Part shown: positions 29,857 through 39,897 of the stretch, in pieces | How the letters are laid out: the number at the start of each line of letters is the position of its first letter | Numbering within the stretch: the first letter of the stretch is position 1 | Origin: Streptococcus thalassemiae | GTDB taxonomy: Bacteria > Bacillota > Bacilli > Lactobacillales > Streptococcaceae | DNA: 64,000 nucleotides | Reading direction: 5' to 3' | Assembly (NCBI RefSeq): GCF_903645285.1 | Contig: NZ_CAHJXN010000001.1 | Location: 164,001-228,000, forward strand | Made by a program: the position numbers and the translations under genes | The notes under the pieces: model-generated | Seen by the model: only the letters and a program-made list of their open reading frames with translations | What the model was told of the DNA's origin: nothing | Databases searched by the model: none

Positions 29857-32097
29857 TTAACCAACCGTTTCAATTTTCCAACTATTCCAACCTTTAAAGC
29901 GTATAGCTCCTTGCTGGTCAGTTCGATAAACTTTGCTATTGATATCTTCCAGTCGGGTCAAGGTTTCCTGATGGGGTAATTTCGTTCGATTGTTCTTTCC
30001 AACTGAAATGAGAGTAAACTCTGGTTTGAGCTGTTCTAGAAAGGCTGAACTTGATGATTTTTTAGAGCCATGTTGGCTAGCTTTCAAAACATCCACCTCT
30101 AGGTCAGGATAGTGCTTCAGCAAGTCCTTCTCTCCTTTCTCCTCCAAATTTCCAGTGAAGAGAAAGTGCTTATCCAAAAGTTTTCCATACAGAACCAGGG
30201 AATCTTCATGACCTCCGTCTCCAATTTTCCTTGGAGATAGGACTTCTAACTGACTTCCGAAAATTGGCAAATTCTCTCCCATTGTCACACTGCGTACTTT
30301 GGTTTGAGTCGCCTGTAGTTCTACCACAAATTCCTTCTGTTTCAGACTGCCTTTTGATACTAAGATCTCCCCTACATGGAAAGCCTTGGTCACCTCCAAC
30401 AAATCTCCAACACGTTCCTTGTCTGTATTTGTCAAAATCAGCTGGTCAATCTTGGCCACTCCACGACTTTTAAGATAGGGTATCAAGGTTCGCTGGGCAT
30501 TGCTGGTCGTCGCCTTTTCTTGCCATTTTTCAATTTTCTTATCAGATTCTGCCTTGCCACCTACATCTATGAGAATGGTCTTACCAGTTACATCCCGTAG
30601 GAAAATACTTTCGCCTTGCCCCACATCCAGCATGGTAATTTCATTTTCCAGTGGATACTTGGTAAGGAAAAAGAGACCTGTAATCAATAAGCTCAACACT
30701 GCTAGCCTTTTAATGTTTTTCCTCAAATCATAGACCAAAGCCAAGGAAATTAACAATAAGATTAAAAGCCATGCATTGGGTTGTCCAAAGACTAGAGGCC
30801 TACTTGCCGCATGTGATACCAAGCGAATCATCCCCTCCAACCATTCAAAAATAAAATTCAGCTGAATGACTGGATAGAGAAAGGAAAGGGCAAATAAGAT
30901 AGACAAGAGCGGTAAGAAGACCAAGTCAAAAAGAAAGGAAAAGACAAAGGTCAAAAGGATGGACCAAGGTTGAAATTCCGCAAAATAGAAGGATAGAATG
31001 GGCAATATGCCCAAGGAGATGACTAGACTTTCTCTAGCAACAGCCTTGAGTCCCTCCCCTTCTTTGCTGGTCATGGTCAAGATAAAAGCATAAGCACATG
31101 ACAAAACACCTCCCGCCGTCAGGAAAAAGTTAGGCATGACAATAAAGAGGATAAGGACCGTCAAGGCAAAATTATCCAAGCCCTTAACACCATGTTGAGC
31201 CAGTAGCTTCTGCAAGAGACTGCGAATAACCGAAGCTGAAAATCCTGTCAGTCCTGCATAGATAAGGGAAAAGGGATAAGTCAGCCACTTCAACTTTTCT
31301 TGGGTCAAGCCCAAACGTAAGAGAAGTTTCTTAAAGCCATCCATGAAAAATCCTACCTGCATACCAGACAAGGCAAAAAGGTGGATAATTCCTAGACTGG
31401 AATAAAGCTCATTCATCTCCTCAAAATCTGTGTCCAGATGCCCTAACAAGAGACCTGTCATGTAATTGCGCATAGGGTCTGGAAAGTGCGTCTTAATCCA
31501 AACTACAGCCTTACGGCGTAAACTGGACAGATTTTCTCCTATATCCCAACTGCCAACTTTTTGAAGCGACTGGATTCTTTTGATATTGAGAGTCTGGTAA
31601 ATTCCCTGAGTCTTCAGATAGGCTTGGTAGTCAAAGCCACCAAAATTTCTCTGCCCTTCTGGCTCCGAAAGTTTTCCTTCTAGTTCTATCTCATGAAGGT
31701 TTGTTAAGGTTTGAAATTGCTCTTTTTCATTCTCTGACTGGAGTTTATAATAGACTTGAAAAATGCGTCCATCAAACTTGCCACGAAAGGATAGACTATC
31801 ACCATTGATCTTAACAGTGTCGGGCAGAATCCGTACCCTTTCAACAGAATCCGCTAGGTTTTGACCAGCTTGACTCTGTTGCCAATTTTGAAACAGAAAC
31901 CAGAAGGCAAAGATTCCACAAAGCAATAGAACTTTACTAGCTGATTTCCACGAAAATTGGAAAAAGAGACAGACTAGCAGAAAAACAAAACCCAACAAAG
32001 CAAGATAGGATGCTGAGAAAATAGCATAGTAAAGCCAGAGTAATAGAAAACTCAGGTAAATTAAGGGAATAGGGAAATTCTTAATCCACTGTAACAT
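29857..32097 (-). CDS. comEC: ComEC, DNA uptake channel
   Basis: The 746-residue protein has an N-terminal membrane pair and an OB-like extracellular part (about 90-190), a central Competence domain with about eight helices (it includes IHLFALSGMQVGFFMDG), and a C-terminal metallo-beta-lactamase-like domain with ITMLDVGQGESIFLRD and LKASQHGSKKSSS. It forms the membrane channel through which single-stranded DNA enters during transformation. Its start overlaps the end of comEA by 17 bases, so both are made from the ComX promoter at 32752. Confidence 0.96.
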   Translation of the reverse strand: MLQWIKNFPIPLIYLSFLLLWLYYAIFSASYLALLGFVFLLVCLFFQFSWKSASKVLLLCGIFAFWFLFQNWQQSQAGQNLADSVERVRILPDTVKINGDSLSFRGKFDGRIFQVYYKLQSENEKEQFQTLTNLHEIELEGKLSEPEGQRNFGGFDYQAYLKTQGIYQTLNIKRIQSLQKVGSWDIGENLSSLRRKAVVWIKTHFPDPMRNYMTGLLLGHLDTDFEEMNELYSSLGIIHLFALSGMQVGFFMDGFKKLLLRLGLTQEKLKWLTYPFSLIYAGLTGFSASVIRSLLQKLLAQHGVKGLDNFALTVLILFIVMPNFFLTAGGVLSCAYAFILTMTSKEGEGLKAVARESLVISLGILPILSFYFAEFQPWSILLTFVFSFLFDLVFLPLLSILFALSFLYPVIQLNFIFEWLEGMIRLVSHAASRPLVFGQPNAWLLILLLISLALVYDLRKNIKRLAVLSLLITGLFFLTKYPLENEITMLDVGQGESIFLRDVTGKTILIDVGGKAESDKKIEKWQEKATTSNAQRTLIPYLKSRGVAKIDQLILTNTDKERVGDLLEVTKAFHVGEILVSKGSLKQKEFVVELQATQTKVRSVTMGENLPIFGSQLEVLSPRKIGDGGHEDSLVLYGKLLDKHFLFTGNLEEKGEKDLLKHYPDLEVDVLKASQHGSKKSSSSAFLEQLKPEFTLISVGKNNRTKLPHQETLTRLEDINSKVYRTDQQGAIRFKGWNSWKIETVG

Positions 32098-32731
32098 AAT
32101 CTTTTAGCTTTTCTATGGTCTTGGCACCAATGCCAGAGACCTTCTTGAGTTCATCAACCGACTTGAATTTTCCATTTGATTCACGATGGTCGATAATATC
32201 CTGGGCTCGTTTTCCTCCCAGACCCTTGACTTGCTTGAGTTCTTCCAGACTGGCCTTGTTGAGATTGACCTTCTTGTCCTTGCTTGTTGAAGAAGGCGCT
32301 CCAGAACCTGCCTGTTGACCAGCTACTTCTTCTCCCTTAGTTGGAACGTAAACCAGAGCCTCATCACTGACTCTCTGAGCTAGATTGAGCGACTTGCTGT
32401 CTGCTTGTTCTGTCAAGCCACCAGCCTTATGAACAGCATCATTGACTCGACTACCTACCGGCAAATCATAAATTCCAGGTGCTTTAACAGCACCTTTGAC
32501 ATCTACTGTGATTAGATCTTGTTCAAGGGGTTCTTCCTTTTCTTCCTTGTTCACTTCCTTTTCAGTCGATGAATCCTTGGAAACAGTTGCAACTTCTGCC
32601 TGCAAATTCGTTTCCTTGACAGGTGTTTGTGGAGCTGGCTTTAGCAGGAAAAATCCTCCCACAAGCAAGCCCAGACCAGTACAGATGACAATGATTTTAT
32701 ACTCTTTGATTTTTTCGATAATTGCTTCCAT
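32081..32731 (-). CDS. comEA: ComEA, DNA receptor for transformation
   Basis: The 216-residue protein has one membrane helix near the N-terminus (VICTGLGLLVGGFFLLKP), an acidic linker, an SLBB domain (ITVDVKGAVKAPGIYDLPVG, about 74-93), and a C-terminal pair of helix-hairpin-helix motifs (LNKASLEELKQVKGLGGKRA, VDELKKVSGIGAKTI). It binds incoming double-stranded DNA outside the membrane and hands it to ComEC. A combox lies 21 bases upstream of its ATG. Confidence 0.96.
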   Translation of the reverse strand: MEAIIEKIKEYKIIVICTGLGLLVGGFFLLKPAPQTPVKETNLQAEVATVSKDSSTEKEVNKEEKEEPLEQDLITVDVKGAVKAPGIYDLPVGSRVNDAVHKAGGLTEQADSKSLNLAQRVSDEALVYVPTKGEEVAGQQAGSGAPSSTSKDKKVNLNKASLEELKQVKGLGGKRAQDIIDHRESNGKFKSVDELKKVSGIGAKTIEKLKDYVTVD

Positions 32732-32751
32732 ATTTTCTCCTCTCTTAGATT

Positions 32752-32759
32752 ATTCGTAA
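32752..32759 (-). promoter_or_regulatory. Combox (ComX/SigX promoter) of comEA-comEC
   Basis: The minus strand reads TACGAATA 21 bases before the comEA start, identical to the coiA combox in this window. Confidence 0.9.
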
Positions 32760-32763
32760 GAGG

Positions 32764-32797
32764 AAGAAAAAACAGTCGAAAAATTTCTTTTCAACTG
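32764..32797 (-). terminator. Terminator of the GNAT gene, just upstream of the comEA combox
   Basis: CAGTTGAAAA and TTTTTCGACTG pair (32773-32797) and are followed by TTTTTTC on the minus strand. Confidence 0.7.
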
Positions 32798-32798
32798 C

Positions 32799-33368
32799 TT
32801 ATTTATTTGCAAAATAGTCTTGCTTGGTCAAGACATAATGAACTCTTGTCACGATTCGGCCTTTTTCATGCTGATCCATACAAGCATAAGCTTCTTCGTG
32901 GGAAAAATGCATGCCTGATTTCTCCATGACCTTTCCTGACGCGGGATTAGCCTTATCGTGAATGGCAGTCAACTTATTCATCCCTATCTTCTCAAAAGCT
33001 AGCTCAATCACGGCACGGTTGGCTTCTGTCGTCAATCCTTGATTCCAATACTTTTTATTGATAATGTAGCCAATAGCTGCCTTCTTAAGAGCAGGATCAA
33101 TCTTGTGCAAATCAATGGTTCCGATAAATTTGCCATTGCTTTTTAGTTCTATTCCCCAGCGTCCCAAGGGATTGGCCAAGTAGAACTGACCAATGTTATT
33201 CTTGGTTTCGTCCAAGCTTTGATTGGTTGGAAAAGTGTAACGCGTATTTTCTCTGTCCGAGGCATAGGCAAACATTTCTTCCGCATCATCCAAAGTTACA
33301 GGTCTAAGCAATAAATGCTCCGTTTCTATATACGGATACTGGGCAAATTTTACAAAAATTGATTCCAT
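32799..33368 (-). CDS. GNAT acetyltransferase, RimJ/RimL type
   Basis: The 189-residue protein has the GNAT fold seen in ribosomal protein N-acetyltransferases. It opens with TEHLLLRPVTLDDAEEMFAY (about 16-35), has the IGTIDLHKIDPALKKAAIGY strand pair, YWNQGLTTEANRAVIELAF (acetyl-CoA region, about 110-128), and ends with NPASGKVMEKSGM. The substrate cannot be told from sequence. It is separate from its neighbours, with a terminator behind it. Confidence 0.82.
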   Translation of the reverse strand: MESIFVKFAQYPYIETEHLLLRPVTLDDAEEMFAYASDRENTRYTFPTNQSLDETKNNIGQFYLANPLGRWGIELKSNGKFIGTIDLHKIDPALKKAAIGYIINKKYWNQGLTTEANRAVIELAFEKIGMNKLTAIHDKANPASGKVMEKSGMHFSHEEAYACMDQHEKGRIVTRVHYVLTKQDYFANK

Positions 33369-33475
33369 ATATTTCTTCTACTTGAAACCTTTCTAATCTA
33401 ATACAAGGATATTGAATGAAACATTTAAAAAGCAAATTTATACTTAGTATTGAGATAACTTTAAGTACAAAATAA

Positions 33476-34480
33476 CTATCCTTCAGATATAGGTTGAGGA
33501 TCTAATTCTTCACTCTCTTCTTTTTTAACCGGTGCTGGTTCATAAGCTCGGATAATCTGAGCGACAACAGGATGGCGAACCACATCCTTGGCTGAAAAAT
33601 GAACAAAGTCAATCTGATGGATGTTCTTGAGTTTCTCTTGGGCATCAATCAAACCGGACTTGACATTACGTGGCAGGTCAATCTGGCTGATATCTCCATT
33701 GACAATCATCTTAGAATTAAAGCCTAAACGAGTCAAAAACATCTTCATCTGCATGATGGTCGTATTTTGTGCCTCATCGAGAATGACAAAGGCATTATCC
33801 AAGGTCCGTCCACGCATGTAGGCAAGGGGCGCAATTTCGATAATTTCACGCTCCATGAGACGAGTTGTCTGGTCTTTTCCCAGAATCTGATACAAGGCAT
33901 CATAAACAGGTCGAAGGTAAGGATCCACTTTCTCCTTAAGATCACCCGGAAGAAAACCTAGACTCTCTCCTGCTTCCACTGCTGGACGAGTTAGGATAAT
34001 TCGCTTGACCTGCCCACGTTTAAGGGCAGTCACTGCCAAGGTCACTGCAAGGAAGGTCTTCCCTGTCCCTGCAGGTCCGATTCCAAAGGTCACATCGTGC
34101 TGTTTAACACTGTCCACATAAAGTTTTTGACCCAGTGTTTTGACACGGATAGGTTTCCCTGTATTATCCTTGATGATTTCTTCTTCGTAAAGGGCGACAA
34201 ACTTGTCGATTTCATCGTTTTTGACCATGCTAATTGCAGTCACCACATCTGGCGTACCAACGGTCATCCCACGGTTCACCAAGACCATGAGAGCTTGAAT
34301 AACTTGACGGGCTTCCTCACAGGCAGTCTCTTCTCCCAAAACCTGAACAATCTCCGTACGGGCATGAATCACCACATCCAGTTCTTCTTCCATCAAACGA
34401 AGATGGCGTTCATTGGAACCAAAAAGATGAAACAGGTCATCTGGATGACTCAGTTGAATGTCTATTGAATGTTCCTTCAA
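33476..34480 (-). CDS. phoH: PhoH family ATPase
   Basis: The 334-residue protein has a KH-like N-terminal part and a helicase-like ATPase core with Walker A GPAGTGKTFLAV (about 137-148), RPAVEAGESLGFLPGDL, and the Walker B stretch AFVILDEAQNTTIMQM. Family members are linked to RNA metabolism and usually sit beside ybeY; here ybeY lies about 11 kb away. The C-terminus ends in a short acidic tail. Confidence 0.9.
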   Translation of the reverse strand: MKEHSIDIQLSHPDDLFHLFGSNERHLRLMEEELDVVIHARTEIVQVLGEETACEEARQVIQALMVLVNRGMTVGTPDVVTAISMVKNDEIDKFVALYEEEIIKDNTGKPIRVKTLGQKLYVDSVKQHDVTFGIGPAGTGKTFLAVTLAVTALKRGQVKRIILTRPAVEAGESLGFLPGDLKEKVDPYLRPVYDALYQILGKDQTTRLMEREIIEIAPLAYMRGRTLDNAFVILDEAQNTTIMQMKMFLTRLGFNSKMIVNGDISQIDLPRNVKSGLIDAQEKLKNIHQIDFVHFSAKDVVRHPVVAQIIRAYEPAPVKKEESEELDPQPISEG

Positions 34481-34564
34481 ATAAAGAACCTCTCTAATCC
34501 TTTTATTTCTTTTTATTATAGCAAAGGGGCGGAGAAATTACTAGCCCAAACCCAGTGAATCATG

Positions 34565-34780
34565 CTAGTGTTCTAAGTATTCTTGCCAGATAGCGTCAAA
34601 GTCTCCTAGGTTGAAAGAGAAACTAGCGTGCTCCTCCAAAAAGCGACTCACCTCATCAAAATCATCGGTGTGTTTTGGGAAGGAAGACTCTTCAAAAGCT
34701 AGATCTGCCAAGATAGCCTTAGGACTATTACTTTTAGGATTGCGCTCAGTCATGAGCCAAGTGTAAAATGATTTTCTCAT
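34565..34780 (-). CDS. YozE family protein (SAM-like fold)
   Basis: The 71-residue protein matches the YozE/UPF0346 family: it begins [20 protein letters not shown] and contains [14 protein letters not shown] and [10 protein letters not shown]. The fold is known but the function is not. It starts 8 bases after the cvfB stop and is probably in the same transcript. Confidence 0.88.
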   Translation of the reverse strand: MRKSFYTWLMTERNPKSNSPKAILADLAFEESSFPKHTDDFDEVSRFLEEHASFSFNLGDFDAIWQEYLEH

Positions 34781-34788
34781 ATGTCACC

Positions 34789-35643
34789 CTAGATCAATTC
34801 TGTCCCAAACTGGTCTTGCTTGATTTTACCAGCCTTCATAAGACCACCTAAAGCTTTCTTGAACTGACCTTTAGAAATGCCAAAGGTTGCCTTGATGTCA
34901 TCTGGAGATGACTTATCATTTAAGGTCATGAAACCGCCATTGCTTTCCAAATAAGTCAAAATCATCTGAGCATCATTTTCCAACATTTCAAAAGAACGTG
35001 GTTTGAGGGAGAGGTTCAGAGTGCGGTCCACTTCGCGGAAACCAATGACACGCGCATCTAATACTTGCCCCAAACGTGGCTCTGCGTAACGCTCGCTAGG
35101 ATGGATAAAGCCGAGCATGTTATTTTCTGGCAGGTAAACAAACGTTCCTGACAGCTTGAGGCGGTAAACAATGGCTGGCCAGTTTTGGTTCTGCATGTTG
35201 TTGTAGGCAGGACGAGCTAGACGTTGGAAATCTTCCTGATAAGCTAAGAGTCCCCAGATACGGTCTTTCTTATCCACTTCAAGACGGATGTAGAGTTGGT
35301 CACCCTTCTTAGGCCAGAGTTCCTTAAGTTCAGGGAGAATATCGAGTGACACTACGATTTCCTTGTCAGGAAGACCTGTATCCACAAAGACACCCAAGTC
35401 TTTACGAACTTCTGTTACAGTTCCCCAACCAAATTGGTCCTGAGTGGCGGTCACTTCTAGAGTGGTCAGGCGGAGTTTTTGCTTCATATCCGTGTAGGCA
35501 AAACCTTTGACCGTATCCCCTACTGTATGTTGACCTTCTTCCTTAGCAAGAGCATAGGTTTGACCATCCTTTTGCACAAAGTAAAAACGGTCATTTTCAT
35601 CGATGATGAGTCCAACGATAAAACTTGCAAGATTTGTATTCAT
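34789..35643 (-). CDS. cvfB: CvfB, S1-domain RNA-binding protein
   Basis: The ATG at 35643, behind AAGGAA, gives 284 residues. Three S1-like modules can be traced: an N-terminal one, a second one with GWGTVTEVRKDLGVFVDTGL (about 89-108), and a third with YRLKLSGTFVYLPENNMLGF. The C-terminus is a winged helix, GISKGQFKKALGGLMKAGKI. The family includes S. aureus CvfB, an RNA binder that affects virulence gene expression. It lies between frr and the YozE gene. Confidence 0.88.
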   Translation of the reverse strand: MNTNLASFIVGLIIDENDRFYFVQKDGQTYALAKEEGQHTVGDTVKGFAYTDMKQKLRLTTLEVTATQDQFGWGTVTEVRKDLGVFVDTGLPDKEIVVSLDILPELKELWPKKGDQLYIRLEVDKKDRIWGLLAYQEDFQRLARPAYNNMQNQNWPAIVYRLKLSGTFVYLPENNMLGFIHPSERYAEPRLGQVLDARVIGFREVDRTLNLSLKPRSFEMLENDAQMILTYLESNGGFMTLNDKSSPDDIKATFGISKGQFKKALGGLMKAGKIKQDQFGTELI

Positions 35644-35702
35644 ATTTCCTTCTTTCGAATAAAACTCAGCCAGCAATGCCAACTGAGTTTTTCTGTTTAT
35701 TT

Positions 35703-36260
35703 TTAGACTTCCAAGAGTTCTTTCTCTTTGTTGGCAGTCATGTCGTCGATGTGTTTAACAGCATCGTCTGTTACTTTTTGAATGTCTTTTTCAAGAGTCT
35801 TCAATTCGTCTTCAGTGATTTCTTTTGCTTTTTCTTGTTTCTTAGCTTCGTCCATAGCATCACGACGGATATTGCGGACAGCCACTTTAGCATTTTCGCC
35901 GACCTTCTTCACTTCTTTAGCAAGGTCACGACGAGTTTCTTCTGTAAGAGCAGGGATAACCAAACGAATAACAGAACCGTCATTAGCTGGTGTGATACCA
36001 AGATCAGAAGCGTTCAAGGCACGTTCGATGTCTTTCAATGAAGACTTGTCAAATGGTGTTACTAACAAAACACGCGCTTCTGGAATCGTAATTGAAGCGA
36101 TTTGGTTAAGAGGAGTTTCTACTCCATAGTATTCTACATGTACACGGTCCAGCAAACTTGCATTGGCACGACCTGCACGGATACCACCAAATTCACGAGC
36201 AAGTGATTGGTGAGACTGGGTCATTCTCTCTTTAGCTTTTTCAATAATTGCGTTAGCCAT
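35703..36260 (-). CDS. frr: Ribosome recycling factor
   Basis: The 185-residue protein matches RRF from end to end: [20 protein letters not shown] near the start and the [20 protein letters not shown] helix in the middle. Together with EF-G it splits the post-termination ribosome. It lies 8 bases after pyrH, the usual arrangement. Confidence 0.98.
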   Translation of the reverse strand: MANAIIEKAKERMTQSHQSLAREFGGIRAGRANASLLDRVHVEYYGVETPLNQIASITIPEARVLLVTPFDKSSLKDIERALNASDLGITPANDGSVIRLVIPALTEETRRDLAKEVKKVGENAKVAVRNIRRDAMDEAKKQEKAKEITEDELKTLEKDIQKVTDDAVKHIDDMTANKEKELLEV

Positions 36261-36268
36261 AATCTTTC

Positions 36269-37006
36269 TTATTCCTTTTCTTCAATATTATTTGAAACAG
36301 TTGTTCCGATATTTTCACCAAATACGACACGTTTGATGTTGCCTGGTTGGTTCATGTTGAAGACAACCAAGTCAATGTCGTTGTCCATTGAGAGGGTTGA
36401 AGCTGTTGAGTCCATGATACGAAGACCTTTATTGATAACGTCACGGTGGGTCAATTCTTCAAACTTAACGGCTGTCTTGTCTTTCTTAGGATCGGCATTG
36501 TACACACCGTCAACGCCATTTTTGGCCATAAGGATAGCATCCGCTTCGATTTCAGCTGCACGAAGGGCCGCTGTTGTATCGGTTGAGAAGTAAGGTGAAC
36601 CAATTCCGGCACCAAAGATAACGATACGGCCTTTTTCAAGGTGACGAAGGGCACGTCCACGTACATAGGGCTCTGCCACTTGTTGCATGGCAATCGCTGT
36701 TTGTACACGCGTATCAACCCCAACTTGTTGCAATGAATCTGCCATCACAAGAGCATTCATAACAGTCCCAAGCATTCCTGTGTAATCTGCCTGAACGCGG
36801 TCCATTCCTGCTTCTGCAGCAGGTTCACCACGCCAGAGATTTCCTCCACCAATAACAAGGGCAATTTCGATACCTAAGCTATGAACTTCTTGAATCTCTC
36901 TTGCGATTGTTTGAACTGTTTGGATATCAATCCCTACGCCACGTTCTCCGGCAAGGGCTTCACCTGATAACTTGATTAAAATACGTTTATACTTGGGATT
37001 CGCCAT
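36269..37006 (-). CDS. pyrH: UMP kinase
   Basis: The ATG at 37006 follows AAGGAG at good spacing and gives 245 residues, [18 protein letters not shown]. The stretches [10 protein letters not shown] (about 53-62), [17 protein letters not shown] and TTDTAALRA-like [13 protein letters not shown] are typical. It converts UMP to UDP, is hexameric, and is inhibited by UTP in many bacteria. It is first in the pyrH-frr pair. Confidence 0.97.
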   Translation of the reverse strand: MANPKYKRILIKLSGEALAGERGVGIDIQTVQTIAREIQEVHSLGIEIALVIGGGNLWRGEPAAEAGMDRVQADYTGMLGTVMNALVMADSLQQVGVDTRVQTAIAMQQVAEPYVRGRALRHLEKGRIVIFGAGIGSPYFSTDTTAALRAAEIEADAILMAKNGVDGVYNADPKKDKTAVKFEELTHRDVINKGLRIMDSTASTLSMDNDIDLVVFNMNQPGNIKRVVFGENIGTTVSNNIEEKE

Positions 37007-37089
37007 TTTCACTCTCCTTCTTTTATCCTACCTATTTTATCACAATTTCTAAGATTTTTATAGTATCATGAGTAATTCTTTGAAAAAAA

Positions 37090-38424
37090 TTAGAACGTTA
37101 AAAATTCCTCTAAGTCGGCAAGGGCACGCTCTGCAATTTTTTCATAACGAGCCTTCTTATCACGAATACGCTCGCCTTCCAACTCCTTGATAATCCCAAA
37201 GTTGACATTCATTGGTTGGAAATGTTTGCTATCGGCATGGGTGATGTAATGAGCTAGGCTTCCAATCGCTGTTGTCTCTGGGAAAATAGCCTCGCTTTCT
37301 CCCTTGAAAAGACGAGCGGCGTTAATACCAGCTACTAAACCTGAAGCTGCTGATTCAACATAGCCTTCCACACCCGTCATCTGCCCAGCAAAGAAGAGAT
37401 TTGGTTGTTTCTTAGAACGGTAGGTCTGCTCAAGAAGATTTGGTGAATCCATGTAAGAATTGCGATGCATAACACCATAACGGACAAACTCGGCATTTTC
37501 AAGACCTGGAATCATTTGGAAAACACGCTTTTGTTCTCCCCATTTGAGGTGGGTCTGGAAACCAACAATATTGTATAGGCTACCAGCTGCATTGTCCTGA
37601 CGAAGCTGAACCACCGCATAAGGTGTTTTAAATTCTCCATCACGAGGTCCTGTGTAGTCATCCGGATACTCAAGACCGACTGGTTTCATAGGGCCATAAA
37701 GCATGGTTTTAATACCACGTTTAGCCATGACTTCGATTGGCATGCATCCTTCAAAATACTTTTCTTTTTCAAAAGAATTAAGCGGTGCTTCTTCAGCATT
37801 GACCAAGGCTTCATGGAAATCCATAAACTCTTGCTTGGTCATGGGAGCGTTGAGATAAGCGGCTTCTCCCTTATCATAACGAGACTTGAGATAGATCTTG
37901 CTCATATCAATGGTGTTGACGTCGATAATCGGCGCTGCCGCATCGTAGAAATAGAAACCATCGCCATCATTAAGGGCATGAATCTTTTTAGCTAGGGCAT
38001 CGCTGGTCAAAGGACCAGTAGCGACAACCGTAATAACATCTGTCGGCAATTCTGTAATTTCATCACGCACCACTTCAATCAAGGGGTGGTTGGCCACTTT
38101 TTCGGTCACCATTTGGGAGAAACCATCACGGTCCACCGCAAGGGCACCACCCGCAGGAACCCGTGTAGCCTCAGCAGATTCCAAAATAACAGAACCCAAG
38201 CGACGCATTTCTTCCTTGAGAAGACCAACTGCATTTGTCAGAGCATCTCCACGAAGAGAATTGGAACAAACTAACTCTGCAAAATTGTCTGTTTTGTGCT
38301 GGGGTGTTGACTTGACACCACGCATTTCATAGAGTTTAACTGGAATACCACGTTCTGCAATTTGGTAGGCTGCTTCAGAACCTGCCAAACCAGCACCGAT
38401 AACATTGATATAAGATTGAGACAC
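37090..38424 (-). CDS. trmFO: tRNA (uracil-5-)-methyltransferase TrmFO (folate and FAD dependent)
   Basis: A GTG at 38424 gives the usual 444 residues starting (M)[20 protein letters not shown], the FAD-binding fold; AGGTAT-type ribosome sites lie just upstream, and the longer frame from 38457 adds an unrelated extension. [20 protein letters not shown] (about 53-72) and [19 protein letters not shown] near 341 are family signatures. It forms ribothymidine at position 54 of tRNA using methylenetetrahydrofolate. Confidence 0.95.
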   Translation of the reverse strand: MSQSYINVIGAGLAGSEAAYQIAERGIPVKLYEMRGVKSTPQHKTDNFAELVCSNSLRGDALTNAVGLLKEEMRRLGSVILESAEATRVPAGGALAVDRDGFSQMVTEKVANHPLIEVVRDEITELPTDVITVVATGPLTSDALAKKIHALNDGDGFYFYDAAAPIIDVNTIDMSKIYLKSRYDKGEAAYLNAPMTKQEFMDFHEALVNAEEAPLNSFEKEKYFEGCMPIEVMAKRGIKTMLYGPMKPVGLEYPDDYTGPRDGEFKTPYAVVQLRQDNAAGSLYNIVGFQTHLKWGEQKRVFQMIPGLENAEFVRYGVMHRNSYMDSPNLLEQTYRSKKQPNLFFAGQMTGVEGYVESAASGLVAGINAARLFKGESEAIFPETTAIGSLAHYITHADSKHFQPMNVNFGIIKELEGERIRDKKARYEKIAERALADLEEFLTF

Positions 38425-38494
38425 GACACTAATACCTCTTTGGGAGTGTGAAGACAAGGTTCACATTGAAAAAGCCAATCAAACTTAAGAGTTT

Positions 38495-38574
38495 TCGAAT
38501 TTCTTGGCTCAGGCTGAAAAAGTCCACAGGACTTACTTCGCTCTCGAGTTTCTTGGCTCAGGCTGAAAAAGTCC
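38495..38574. repeat. Tandem near-identical 31-bp repeats, 49-bp period
   Basis: Two copies, at 38495-38525 and 38544-38574, share the core TTTCTTGGCTCAGGCTGAAA and differ at a single base (TCGAAT versus TCGAGT). They lie between trmFO and rsmI, and the second copy forms the left arm of a terminator. Confidence 0.75.
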
Positions 38575-38586
38575 CCCGGACTTTTT
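38566..38586. terminator. Intrinsic terminator between rsmI and trmFO
   Basis: AAAAAGTCC and GGACTTTTT form a perfect 9-bp stem around a 3-base loop, with T and A runs on both sides. Confidence 0.75.
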
Positions 38587-38659
38587 CACTCCCACAAATC
38601 TTTCTATTTTTTTCTTCTACTAGTATAACAAAAAAAGGGAAGAAGGCAAACTTCCCTGT

Positions 38660-39538
38660 TTAGTCATTTTCTTGGTTTTCTTCCCAGTCGTGATAGGCAG
38701 CGTAGAGCTGGCTCTTATTCCACTGGTAAATCTTAGCGACTTCCTTGATAACTTGGTTTTTCTTCATGCCTTTCTGGATACTAGCTTGGATTTCTAAAAA
38801 TAAGTCTTCCTCGTCCTTTTCCTCCACATCCTGGCTGGCACCTTCAACGATGAGAAGGCATTCACCCTTGAGTGGCGTTTCAGCAATGCTTTCTAATAAC
38901 TCAGAAATGATACCGCGTTGGTATTCTTCATAGATTTTGGTCAATTCTCTGACCAAGACGACCAATCGGTCGCCGTAGACTTCTAGCATATTTTCCAACG
39001 TATCTGCCACACGATGGGGCGATTCATAGAAAATCTGAGTTTCAGGATAGTCTTTTTTTGAGTCAAAAAATTGCTTCTGCTGGCCTGATTTTCTCGGTAA
39101 AAAACCATAAAAGATATGTGGCTGTGGCGCTAAACCACTGGCAATCAAGGCAGAAATTCCTGCAGAGGCACCTGGAACAGTCACAACCGCAATTTCTTCC
39201 CCAATGGCTGTCTTAACTAAATCATGACCAGGGTCTGAGATGCTAGGCAGACCCGCATCAGAAACCTGAGCAATACTTTGCCCTGCTTTCAAGAAACCAA
39301 TCAAATCAGGAATTTTTTCCTTGGCATTGTGCTCATGAAAACTAATCTGCTTAGTAGAAATATCAAAATGCTTGAGCAGAAGACCTGTATTGCGCGTGTC
39401 CTCAGCAGCAATCCAGTCCACTTCTTTCAAGGTCTGAATAGCTCGAAAGGTCATATCATCTAGATTGCCAATCGGCGTTGCCACTAGATACAGCTTGCCG
39501 TAGGGAGACTGCCCCTTAAAACTTTTTTGAATTTGCAT
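38660..39538 (-). CDS. rsmI: 16S rRNA (cytidine-2'-O)-methyltransferase
   Basis: The 292-residue protein belongs to the tetrapyrrole methylase fold: LYLVATPIGNLDDMTFRA (about 17-34), the EDTRNTGLLLKHFDI stretch, VSDAGLPSISDPG and VPGASAGISALIASG. This is the RsmI (YraL) group, which methylates C1402 of 16S rRNA. It starts 2 bases after the yabA stop, in the tmk-holB-yabA-rsmI run. Confidence 0.95.
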   Translation of the reverse strand: MQIQKSFKGQSPYGKLYLVATPIGNLDDMTFRAIQTLKEVDWIAAEDTRNTGLLLKHFDISTKQISFHEHNAKEKIPDLIGFLKAGQSIAQVSDAGLPSISDPGHDLVKTAIGEEIAVVTVPGASAGISALIASGLAPQPHIFYGFLPRKSGQQKQFFDSKKDYPETQIFYESPHRVADTLENMLEVYGDRLVVLVRELTKIYEEYQRGIISELLESIAETPLKGECLLIVEGASQDVEEKDEEDLFLEIQASIQKGMKKNQVIKEVAKIYQWNKSQLYAAYHDWEENQEND

Positions 39539-39540
39539 GC

Positions 39541-39858
39541 CTACTCCCTGTACAACAACTCGTCACAGAACATACATTCCTCGTCCTGCTCTCGACGTTG
39601 TCCATAAAAATCATTACATACGTGAAAACCATCTTTATAAATGCGACGGACACTTTCGCGAACATGTTTAGCCTTGACGGGAGCATCTGCTTCCACCTCA
39701 CCCAAGCGTTCGCGCAACTTACTATTTTCCAAACGAAGAGCTGTATTTTCCTCTACCAGGCTCTTGAGATTTTTCTTGATGGCTTCCACATCGGCCAAGG
39801 TTACCAATAACTGTTGGGAAAAATCATCCAGTGCGTCAAATAATTCTTTTTTGTCCAT
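39541..39858 (-). CDS. yabA: YabA, regulator of replication initiation
   Basis: The ATG at 39858 gives 105 residues. The N-terminal half (about 1-60) is a leucine-rich coiled coil that forms tetramers; the C-terminal end carries the zinc site HVCNDF and CMFCDELL. YabA binds DnaA and the sliding clamp DnaN to prevent premature replication initiation. Its place between holB and rsmI is conserved in Firmicutes. Confidence 0.95.
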   Translation of the reverse strand: MDKKELFDALDDFSQQLLVTLADVEAIKKNLKSLVEENTALRLENSKLRERLGEVEADAPVKAKHVRESVRRIYKDGFHVCNDFYGQRREQDEECMFCDELLYRE

Positions 39859-39897
39859 AAAACAGCCCTTTCCTTTCTTTATCATTCATTTTTGAGT

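Noticed and set aside
38448..38663. 71-codon ORF on the plus strand between trmFO and rsmI
   Set aside because: Composed of the tandem repeat and terminator; no family likeness.
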